9,091 bases of DNA from an uncultured Eubacteriales bacterium (GTDB lineage: Bacteria; Bacillota; Clostridia; Oscillospirales; CAG-272): positions 1-9,091 of the forward strand of contig CAKSUH010000042.1 of NCBI GenBank assembly GCA_934500855.1, written 5' to 3'. Every line of letters starts with the position of its first letter. Position 1 is the stretch's first letter. The notes under the pieces were generated by a model. The model was not told the origin of the DNA, did not search any database, and worked only from the letters and a program-made list of their open reading frames with translations. This document shows positions 1 to 4,559 of this stretch, one piece after another. A program made the position numbers and the translations under genes.

Positions 1-13
1 GCCCTACCCACTG

Positions 14-103
14 TGTCATTCTGAGCGGAGCGGCACAACGGTGCAACGGTGATCGCAAAACCAACAACTGCCGCGGAGTCGAACCCCGAAGGGGCGCCGG
101 CAG
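14..103. repeat. Gene-free left edge; possible dispersed intergenic repeat with hairpins
   Basis: No convincing gene lies in the first 160 bases. The segment begins with TGTCATTCTGAGCGGAGCG and later has GGAGTCGAA and GGAATCTC. In this order these fragments resemble a phrase I remember as a common dispersed intergenic element in many bacterial assemblies; that resemblance is from memory and unverified. A CCCC-gaa-GGGG hairpin (84-94) sits inside an outer CTGCCG/CGGCAG pairing (68-73 with 98-103). The 8-mer CAACGGTG is duplicated in tandem at 36-51. It could equally be the 3' untranslated end of a gene outside the window. Confidence 0.35.
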
Positions 104-160
104 GCGGAATCTCGGCACTCATGTAGGACATCAGGCAAACAAACAAGTATCCTATTTCCC

Positions 161-189
161 TTGACTTTTCCCCTATCATGTGTTACAAT
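161..189 (+). promoter_or_regulatory. Sigma-A promoter of the DUF523 gene (extended -10)
   Basis: A -35 box TTGACT (161-166) and a -10 box TACAAT (184-189) are separated by exactly 17 nt. A TG one base before the -10 (181-182) makes it an extended -10 promoter. The expected transcription start is near 196, leaving a leader of about 20 nt that carries the GAGGTGA ribosome binding site (202-208) before the ATG at 215. Confidence 0.8.
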
Positions 190-214
190 ATAGGCAGAAA
201 CGAGGTGAACGGAT

Positions 215-679
215 ATGGACAAGGAAGCGATACTGGTCAGCGCTTGTTTATTGGGCGTTCCCTGCCGTTACGACGGGGCATCAAAGCCCTGTTCTGCCGC
301 AGAGGAATTACGGGAATGGTATCGGCTGATTCCGGTCTGTCCCGAGCAGCTGGGCGGTCTGCCGACGCCGCGCCCCGCATCCGAGATCGGATCGGACGGG
401 CGGGTTCGGAACCGTCTCGGCACGGATGTCACGGCGGAATATCACGCAGGAGCCGAGGATGCTTTGCGGATCGCGCGGGAAAACGGTTGCCGTTTGGCGG
501 TTCTGAAAGAAAAAAGCCCGTCCTGCGGTGCGGGCAAGATTTATGACGGCAACTTTGACGGGACCCTGACAGACGGCGACGGCATCACGGTCCGACTCCT
601 GAAAAGCTACGGCATTCGGGTCATCGGCGAAAGCGGAATTCACGCTTTGATACGCAAAAAACGAGAAAAAGTTGTATAA
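215..679 (+). CDS. DUF523 domain-containing protein (YbbK-like)
   Basis: This 154-residue protein matches the DUF523 family along its whole length, and that family is usually about 140-160 residues. Visible family hallmarks are VSACLLGVPCRYDG at residues 8-21, CPEQLGGLPTPR at 42-53, LKEKSPSCG at 97-105, and a C-terminal GI-V-GES segment at 133-140. Conserved cysteines (C11, C17, C42, C104) suggest metal or cluster binding or thiol chemistry, but the biochemical role of the family is not established and none is assigned here. There is no signal peptide or membrane segment, so it is probably cytoplasmic. The start is fixed by GAGGTGA six bases upstream of the ATG. It has its own promoter and is 193 nt from the next gene, which also has its own promoter, so it is probably a single-gene unit. 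No clear terminator follows it. Confidence 0.9.
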   Translation: MDKEAILVSACLLGVPCRYDGASKPCSAAEELREWYRLIPVCPEQLGGLPTPRPASEIGSDGRVRNRLGTDVTAEYHAGAEDALRIARENGCRLAVLKEKSPSCGAGKIYDGNFDGTLTDGDGITVRLLKSYGIRVIGESGIHALIRKKREKVV

Positions 680-756
680 TTCTTCCGTTTTCGTGCCGAT
701 TCCGCCCGCATTCGCCTGTCGAAAATCACAAAATTCGAAAATCTGCAAAAAAAGGA

Positions 757-785
757 TTGACAAACGCCCACGCAGCCTGTATAAT
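757..785 (+). promoter_or_regulatory. Perfect consensus sigma-A promoter of the feo operon
   Basis: TTGACA (757-762) and TATAAT (780-785) are exact consensus hexamers with a 17-nt spacer. An A-rich run (747-753) precedes the -35 and could act as an UP element. The predicted start is near 791-793, directly at the first TTAG-N6-CTAA palindrome. So strong a promoter would need repression under iron-replete conditions, which fits the operators described next. Confidence 0.92.
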
Positions 786-792
786 ATAGTGT

Positions 793-810
793 GGTTAGCA
801 AGGGCTAACC
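793..810 (+). promoter_or_regulatory. Putative metal-repressor operator 1 (TTAG-N6-CTAA)
   Basis: The palindrome GGTTAGC-aagg-GCTAACC has 7-bp arms and a 4-nt centre, with the 14-bp core TTAG-N6-CTAA at 795-808. It lies on the predicted transcription start, so a bound repressor would block initiation or escape. The TTAG..CTAA form resembles binding sites of DtxR/IdeR/MntR-family iron and manganese repressors. The regulator gene is not in this window, so the assignment is inference from site shape and from the iron-uptake genes downstream. Confidence 0.6.
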
Positions 811-826
811 GATTATCGGTCCGCAA

Positions 827-844
827 GGTTAGCGCTTGCTAACG
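827..844 (+). promoter_or_regulatory. Putative metal-repressor operator 2 (TTAG-N6-CTAA)
   Basis: The palindrome GTTAGC-gctt-GCTAAC contains the 14-bp core TTAG-N6-CTAA at 829-842. It is in the transcribed leader, 34 bp centre-to-centre from operator 1, and ends about 30 nt before the feoA start. Both operators are trailed by a CCGAT..ATCGG palindrome (809-819 and 849-858), so the leader looks like two copies of one module. The GGTTAGC arm at 827-833 can also pair with GCTAACC at 804-810, giving an alternative RNA fold. Confidence 0.55.
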
Positions 845-872
845 CCGACCGATATCGGAAAGGAATCAATCA

Positions 873-1085
873 ATGATGCCACTGATCGTTGCCGACATCG
901 GCTCTCCGCAGATCATCAAGCGAATCGGCGGGAATCCCGAGGTCAAACAGCATCTGGAAAATCTCGGATTTGTGGTCGGAGGAACCGTGACCGTAGTCAA
1001 TTCTATGGCGGGAAATCTGATTGTCAATGTCAAGGAATCCAGAATCGCCATCAGTCGCGAGATGGCGCAAAAGATTATGATCTGA
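873..1085 (+). CDS. feoA: Ferrous iron transport protein A (first copy)
   Basis: This 70-residue protein is a FeoA-family SH3-like beta-barrel and spans the usual family length. Recognisable features are the IGG/HLENLGF-GG segment (residues 18-37), the VTVVNSMAGNLIVNVKESRIAI strand pair (about 39-60) and a terminal MAQKIMI. FeoA is a small cytoplasmic partner thought to bind or stimulate the FeoB GTPase/permease for Fe(II) import. The start is uncertain by one codon because two ATGs are adjacent (873 and 876). AAAGGA at 859-864 gives 8 or 11 nt of spacing, so 873 is preferred. It is the first gene of the operon, behind a consensus promoter and two putative metal-repressor boxes. The next gene's ribosome binding site overlaps its stop codon. 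Confidence 0.9.
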   Translation: MMPLIVADIGSPQIIKRIGGNPEVKQHLENLGFVVGGTVTVVNSMAGNLIVNVKESRIAISREMAQKIMI

Positions 1086-1099
1086 AAGGAGACGGAACT

Positions 1100-1321
1100 G
1101 TGAAAACACTGCGTGATGTCAAAGTCGGCGAAACGGTTAAAATTGTTCGCCTCAACGGAGAGGGCGCAATCAAGCGCCGCATCATGGACATGGGACTGAC
1201 CAAGGGAACCGAGGTCTATGTCCGCAAGGTCGCCCCGTTGGGAGACCCGATCGAACTCCATGTGCGCGGCTACGAGCTGTCCCTGCGCAAAGCGGACGCC
1301 GAAATGATCGAGGTTGAGTAA
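1100..1321 (+). CDS. feoA: Ferrous iron transport protein A (second copy, GTG start)
   Basis: This is a second FeoA-family protein of 73 residues. It shows the typical order LRDVKVGETVKI, GEGAIKRRIMDMGLTKG (about residues 20-36), a VYVRKVAPLGDPIELHVRGYELSLR core and a terminal E-x-I-E-V. It is only loosely similar to the upstream copy, as is usual for paired FeoA genes in Clostridia. The frame stays open further upstream, but the real start is the GTG at 1100: AAAGGAG (1085-1091) lies 8 nt before it, and that site overlaps the stop of the first feoA, giving tight coupling with 14 nt between the genes. Paired FeoA proteins before FeoB suggest a heteromeric accessory complex; that is inference. 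Confidence 0.9.
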   Translation: MKTLRDVKVGETVKIVRLNGEGAIKRRIMDMGLTKGTEVYVRKVAPLGDPIELHVRGYELSLRKADAEMIEVE

Positions 1322-1331
1322 GTCCCCGCTC

Positions 1332-1357
1332 CCGAAAGCACCGTTCGGTGTTTTCGG
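1332..1357 (+). other. Intercistronic hairpin between feoA2 and feoB
   Basis: CCGAAAGCACCG (1332-1343) pairs with CGGTGTTTTCGG (1346-1357) over 12 positions with one G.T pair, leaving a very tight apex. No T-run follows (the next bases are CGCAAAAG), so it is not an intrinsic terminator. It could serve as an RNA-processing or stabilising element that sets feoA versus feoB levels, or form part of the regulatory gap together with operator 3 immediately downstream. Confidence 0.55.
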
Positions 1358-1365
1358 CGCAAAAG

Positions 1366-1379
1366 TTAGTCACGACTAA
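1366..1379 (+). promoter_or_regulatory. Putative metal-repressor operator 3 before feoB
   Basis: TTAGTC-AC-GACTAA is a perfect 14-bp palindrome that fits the same TTAG-N6-CTAA pattern as the two boxes at the operon promoter. It lies in the 78-nt gap before feoB, ending 4 nt before the feoB ribosome binding site (AAAGGAA, 1384-1390). I see no convincing promoter in this gap, so it may act as a transcription roadblock inside the operon or repress a weak internal promoter. Confidence 0.5.
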
Positions 1380-1399
1380 TACGAAAGGAAAAAAGCAAA

Positions 1400-3919
1400 A
1401 TGGAAACCACTATCCGCATTGCACTTGCAGGAAACCCCAACGCAGGCAAAACGACCCTGTTCAACGCGCTGACCGGCTCCAATCAGTTTGTCGGAAACTG
1501 GCCCGGCGTTACGGTTGAAAAGAAGGAGGGCAAACTCAAGGGCCACTCTGATGTCATCATCACGGACCTGCCCGGCATCTATTCCCTCTCCCCCTATACA
1601 TTGGAGGAGGTTGTTGCAAGAAATTACCTGATCAACGAGCGTCCGAATGCCATTCTGAATATCATTGACGGAACCAATCTGGAACGCAACCTTTACCTCA
1701 CCACCCAGCTGACCGAATTGGGAATCCCCGTTGTGGTTGCGATTAACATGATCGATGTGGTCCGCAAGAACGGCGACCAGATCAACATCGGCGAGCTTTC
1801 CCGTCAGCTCGGATGCAAGGTTGTGGAGATTTCCGCACTGAAGGGCACGGGCATCAAAACCGCCGCCGAGGAAGCCATCCGGGCGGCGAAAGAAACCAAG
1901 ACCGTTCCGATGCACAGCTTCTCGGGATGCGTGGAGCACGCGATTGCGCATATTGAGGAATCCGCAGTTCACGGTCTGCCGGAAGAACAGCAAAGATGGT
2001 ACGCCATCAAAATCTTTGAGCGCGATGACAAGGTCATGGAGCAGCTGAAGCTCGATCCGAAGATTCTCGCCCACATTGAAGCCGACATCAAGGCAGCGGA
2101 GAAGGAAATGGACGATGACGCGGAAAGCATCATCACCAACGAACGCTACATCTACATTTCCACCATTATCAAAAGCTGTTACAAAAAGAAGAATGCGGGC
2201 AAAGTCTCCACATCGGACAAGATCGACCGCGTGGTCACCAACCGCTGGCTGGGTCTGCCCATCTTCGCGGCAATCATGTTCCTGGTCTACTACATCTCGA
2301 TGGTCACCGTCGGTTCGTTTGCAACCGACTGGACCAATGACGGTCTGTTCGGCGACGGTTGGTTCATGCTCGGAATCGGCAGAGGCGAATTTGACGAAGC
2401 CGCGGGCGAATACAGCGACGCGCTGAATGCGGTCAATGCCTTCCTCGGCGACAACGCCATTGATCCCGAAGCGGACGATTTCGACGCGGACGCGGCTCTG
2501 GCTACCTTGAAGGCGGTCAAGGCGGAGACGGGTTCAACGGCGATTGCAAAAAATGTTCTTATCGATGAGGACACCTATGAGCAGGCGGACCTGCTGGTTT
2601 ATTACGATGTCGTTCCCGAATCGGAAAAGAAGAATGACGGCGTCATTCAGATTTCCTACCTCGACGCTGTTGCTTATCTGGAAGAAAAGAGCTTTGAGGG
2701 ACCCTCCGAGCGCGATTTCGGACCTTGGGTTCCCGGCATCCCCGCTCTGATCGGCGCGGGTCTGGAGAAAGCCGAAGCGCCCGCATGGCTCTCGGGTCTG
2801 CTTCTGGACGGTCTTGTCGCGGGCGTCGGGGCGGTGCTTGGCTTTGTCCCGCAGTTGTTGGTTCTGTTCCTGCTTCTCGCGTTCCTTGAGGCGTGCGGTT
2901 ACATGGCGCGTATCGCGTTCGTTCTCGACCGGATTTTCCGCCGCTTCGGTCTGTCGGGTAAGTCCTTTATCCCGATGCTGATCGGTACCGGTTGCGGTAT
3001 CCCCGGCATCATGGCTTCGCGTACCATCGAAAACGAGCGTGACCGCCGTATGACGATCATGACCACCACCTTTATTCCCTGCGGCGCGAAAGTTCCGTTC
3101 ATCGCAATGATCGCGGGCGCTCTGTTCGGCGGCTCGGCTCTGGTTGCCACCAGCGCATACTTCATCGGTATGGCGGCAATCATTCTCTCGGGTATCATGC
3201 TGAAAAAGACCAAGATGTTTGCAGGCGACCCCGCTCCGTTCGTCATGGAGCTTCCCGCATACCACCTCCCCACCGTCGGGAATGTCCTGCGGTCGATGTG
3301 GGAGCGCGGTTGGTCCTTCATCAAGAAGGCGGGTACGATCATCGCCCTGTCCACGATCGTGGTCTGGTTCACCAGCTACTTCGGTTTCACGGCAGATGGC
3401 TTCCGGATGCTTGCGGAGGATGAGTTGGATCAGTCCATGCTCGCAGCGGTCGGCGGTGCTATCGCGTGGATCTTCAAGCCTCTCGGTTTCGGCACATGGC
3501 AGGCAACCGTCGCGTCCATCACGGGTCTGGTTGCAAAGGAAAACATCGTCGGTACAATGGGGATTCTCTACGGTGCTTCCGGCAATGTCTATCTCGCGCT
3601 CCGGGAAGCGTTTACGGGAGTCAGCGCCTATGCGTTCCTCGTGTTCAATCTGCTCTGCGCTCCCTGCTTCGCGGCGATCGGCGCCATCAGACGGGAAATG
3701 AACAGCCCGAAATGGACATGGTTCGCCATCGGCTATCAGTGCGGCTTTGCTTATGCGATTGCGCTGATGATCAACCAGTTCGGCAATATCTTCCTCGGGA
3801 AAGCGAATGTATTCGGCATCATCGCAGCGGTTGCGCTTCTGGCGGGCATGGTCTACATGGTTGTCCGTCCCTATAAGGAAGCAACCAAGCTGACCGAAAC
3901 AGTCAGAACGGGCAAATAA
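1400..3919 (+). CDS. feoB: Ferrous iron transporter FeoB (GTPase and permease)
   Basis: This 839-residue protein imports Fe(II) across the cytoplasmic membrane. The N-terminal G domain has G1 GNPNAGKT (11-18), the switch Thr region GVTVE (36-40), G3 DLPG (56-59), G4 NMID (116-119) and G5 SALKG (145-149). A helical regulatory domain follows to about 265, then the membrane core. Core motifs include GTGCGIPG (529-536), IPCGAKVP (559-566) and APCFAAI (754-760), matching the conserved cysteine-containing gate motifs of FeoB. The first membrane helix is about 285-305 and the next starts near 465. Between them is an acidic insert of roughly 130 residues (315-445), which makes the protein longer than a typical FeoB (about 650-780). 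AAAGGAA (1384-1390) fixes the start. It follows two feoA genes and precedes a FeoB-associated Cys-rich peptide. Expression is probably controlled by the upstream TTAG-N6-CTAA boxes. Confidence 0.97.
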   Translation: METTIRIALAGNPNAGKTTLFNALTGSNQFVGNWPGVTVEKKEGKLKGHSDVIITDLPGIYSLSPYTLEEVVARNYLINERPNAILNIIDGTNLERNLYLTTQLTELGIPVVVAINMIDVVRKNGDQINIGELSRQLGCKVVEISALKGTGIKTAAEEAIRAAKETKTVPMHSFSGCVEHAIAHIEESAVHGLPEEQQRWYAIKIFERDDKVMEQLKLDPKILAHIEADIKAAEKEMDDDAESIITNERYIYISTIIKSCYKKKNAGKVSTSDKIDRVVTNRWLGLPIFAAIMFLVYYISMVTVGSFATDWTNDGLFGDGWFMLGIGRGEFDEAAGEYSDALNAVNAFLGDNAIDPEADDFDADAALATLKAVKAETGSTAIAKNVLIDEDTYEQADLLVYYDVVPESEKKNDGVIQISYLDAVAYLEEKSFEGPSERDFGPWVPGIPALIGAGLEKAEAPAWLSGLLLDGLVAGVGAVLGFVPQLLVLFLLLAFLEACGYMARIAFVLDRIFRRFGLSGKSFIPMLIGTGCGIPGIMASRTIENERDRRMTIMTTTFIPCGAKVPFIAMIAGALFGGSALVATSAYFIGMAAIILSGIMLKKTKMFAGDPAPFVMELPAYHLPTVGNVLRSMWERGWSFIKKAGTIIALSTIVVWFTSYFGFTADGFRMLAEDELDQSMLAAVGGAIAWIFKPLGFGTWQATVASITGLVAKENIVGTMGILYGASGNVYLALREAFTGVSAYAFLVFNLLCAPCFAAIGAIRREMNSPKWTWFAIGYQCGFAYAIALMINQFGNIFLGKANVFGIIAAVALLAGMVYMVVRPYKEATKLTETVRTGK

Positions 3920-3948
3920 CCAACCGAAAAAGGAAAGGAGCTTCCGCT

Positions 3949-4128
3949 ATGTTGATTTGGGTTGCAAAGTATCTGCCAACCGTGCTGATCTGCGCGGCAC
4001 TGGTCGTGGTTGTGGGACTGATTGTCTTCTCGCTGATTCGTGATAAGCGGCGCGGGAAATCGTCGTGCGGCTGTAATTGCGCGCATTGTGCCATGGCAGG
4101 AGCCTGCCACGAAAAGAAAAAGAAATAA
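3949..4128 (+). CDS. FeoB-associated Cys-rich membrane protein
   Basis: This is a small gene of 59 codons. An N-terminal hydrophobic helix spans about residues 9-30 (PTVLICAALVVVVGLIVFSL). It is followed by the positive patch RDKRRGK (31-37), a cysteine cluster CGCNCAHC (40-47) with a further C53, and a lysine-rich tail (HEKKKK). The layout matches the short proteins found directly after feoB in many Firmicutes (the family also named virus attachment protein p12). The topology suggests a single-pass protein with its cysteines on the cytoplasmic side. It could bind Fe(II) or another metal near FeoB, possibly filling the place of FeoC, which is absent; this is inference. AAAGGAG (3934-3940) lies 8 nt before the ATG and the gap to feoB is 29 nt, so it is the last gene of the operon. 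Confidence 0.9.
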   Translation: MLIWVAKYLPTVLICAALVVVVGLIVFSLIRDKRRGKSSCGCNCAHCAMAGACHEKKKK

Positions 4129-4143
4129 AACGGGATAAACCGT

Positions 4144-4177
4144 TGCGGGAGTGCTTTCTCCCGAAAGTTCTCCCGCA
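4144..4177 (+). other. Two-tier hairpin after the feo operon
   Basis: TGCGGGAG (4144-4151) pairs with CTCCCGCA (4170-4177), and inside it CTTTC (4154-4158) pairs with GAAAG (4163-4167) around a TCCC loop. It starts 15 nt after the last stop codon and abuts the intrinsic terminator, so it probably stabilises the 3' end of the feo mRNA. No T-run follows it directly. Confidence 0.6.
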
Positions 4178-4178
4178 G

Positions 4179-4236
4179 GGCAATGCCGCACAGCGTGCAA
4201 TCGGCACACTTGTGCGGCGTTGCCTTTCTTCTTTTT
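4179..4236 (+). terminator. Intrinsic terminator of the feo operon
   Basis: GGCAATGCCGCAC (4179-4191) pairs with GTGCGGCGTTGCC (4212-4224), a 13-bp stem with one G.U pair. A small GTGC/GCAC stem sits in the loop. It is followed at once by TTTCTTCTTTTT (4225-4236). This is a classic strong rho-independent terminator on the plus strand. The T-run reaches within 10 nt of the -35 box of the next promoter. Confidence 0.9.
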
Positions 4237-4245
4237 CGAAAAAGC

Positions 4246-4274
4246 TTGACAAATGCACGAAAAAATGATAGAAT
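4246..4274 (+). promoter_or_regulatory. Strong extended -10 promoter of the tRNA-Leu gene
   Basis: TTGACA (4246-4251) and TAGAAT (4269-4274) are spaced by 17 nt, with a TG one base before the -10 (4266-4267). The 14-bp palindrome CTTTTTCGAAAAAG (4231-4244) ends two bases before the -35; it overlaps the T-run of the previous terminator and may double as an A/T-rich UP element. The predicted start near 4281 leaves about 110 nt of leader before the tRNA. Confidence 0.88.
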
Positions 4275-4292
4275 AAGGGACGGACGGGTGTC

Positions 4293-4392
4293 GGCGATAA
4301 TTTCGCCGCGCCTGAATCGCGGGCGTGTGCGAAGAAATTTCACCACGCCTGAATCGCGGGCGTGTGCGAAGAAATTTCGCCACGCCCACAAC
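4293..4392 (+). repeat. Tandem 37-bp repeats in the tRNA-Leu leader
   Basis: Two nearly identical 37-bp units (4309-4345 and 4346-4382, differing at one base near the end) are preceded by a degenerate partial unit (about 4285-4308). They are followed by a diverged third unit (from 4383) that continues in phase into the tRNA itself. Each unit carries CGCGGGCGTG, which contains GCGGGCG, the 5' acceptor strand of the tRNA (copies at 4319-4325, 4356-4362 and the real one at 4393-4399). Each unit can fold on itself, for example CACGCC (4344-4349) with GGCGTG (4359-4364). Next to the tRNA, 4373-4387 is the perfect reverse complement of 4395-4409. The repeats are contiguous, without unique spacers, so this is not a CRISPR array. 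Confidence 0.85.
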
Positions 4393-4476
4393 GCGGGCGT
4401 GGCGAAATTGGCAGACGCGTAAGATTTAGGATCTTATACCTCCGGTGTGCAGGTTCAAGTCCTGTCGCCCGCACCA
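4393..4476 (+). tRNA. tRNA-Leu, anticodon UAG, with encoded CCA
   Basis: This is an 84-nt class II tRNA. The acceptor stem GCGGGCG (4393-4399) pairs with CGCCCGC (4466-4472), followed by discriminator A and CCA (4474-4476). The D stem GCG/CGC is at 4402-4404 and 4416-4418 with GG in the loop. The anticodon stem TAAGA/TCTTA (4420-4424, 4432-4436) encloses TTTAGGA, placing anticodon TAG at 4427-4429, which reads CUA and related CUN leucine codons. A short variable arm with ACC/GGT is at 4438-4446. The T arm is GCAGG-TTCAAGT-CCTGT (4449-4465). It is driven by the extended -10 promoter upstream and ended by the hairpin at 4482-4530. The repeat-bearing leader that can pair with its 5' half is unusual. 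Confidence 0.95.
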
Positions 4477-4481
4477 AACAT

Positions 4482-4530
4482 GACGGTCTGTAGGCAAGTC
4501 TTTTTTGCGGATTACAGACCGTCCTTTTTT
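4482..4530 (+). terminator. Intrinsic terminator after tRNA-Leu
   Basis: GACGGTCTGTA (4482-4492) pairs perfectly with TACAGACCGTC (4513-4523), an 11-bp stem, with GCAA/TTGC inside the loop. It is followed by C and six T (4525-4530). It begins 5 nt after the tRNA CCA. Because the next gene starts 29 nt further on and shows no promoter of its own, this terminator may be leaky or act as an attenuator. Confidence 0.88.
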
Positions 4531-4559
4531 ACTTCTGCAAAACGCATCGGAGGAAACGA

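Noticed and set aside
16..222. 68-codon minus-strand open frame at the left edge
   Set aside because: It starts inside the DUF523 gene, lies across that gene's promoter, has no ribosome binding site I can see and resembles no protein I know.
675..680. TATAAT at the end of the DUF523 gene as a promoter
   Set aside because: The nearest TTGATA (647-652) is 22 nt away, too far; the true feo promoter is at 757-785.
836..1099. Upstream extension of the second feoA frame
   Set aside because: The extension overlaps the whole first feoA in another frame. The GTG at 1100 has a good ribosome binding site and gives normal FeoA length.
769..1099. Fur box as the regulator site for the feo operon
   Set aside because: No GATAATGATAATCATTATC-like site is seen; the palindromes have the TTAG-N6-CTAA form instead.
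4309..4382. CRISPR-like array
   Set aside because: The repeats are contiguous with no unique spacers and continue into a tRNA; there are no cas genes.
3871..4391. Long minus-strand open frames across the feoB end, the Cys-rich peptide and the tRNA leader
   Set aside because: They are antisense to well-supported genes, cross a terminator and a promoter, and their repeated peptide only reflects the 37-bp DNA repeats.
4477..4559. T-box or other leader riboswitch before the protease
   Set aside because: The space is too short for a T-box and no T-box motif is present; only the tRNA terminator and a ribosome binding site are seen.
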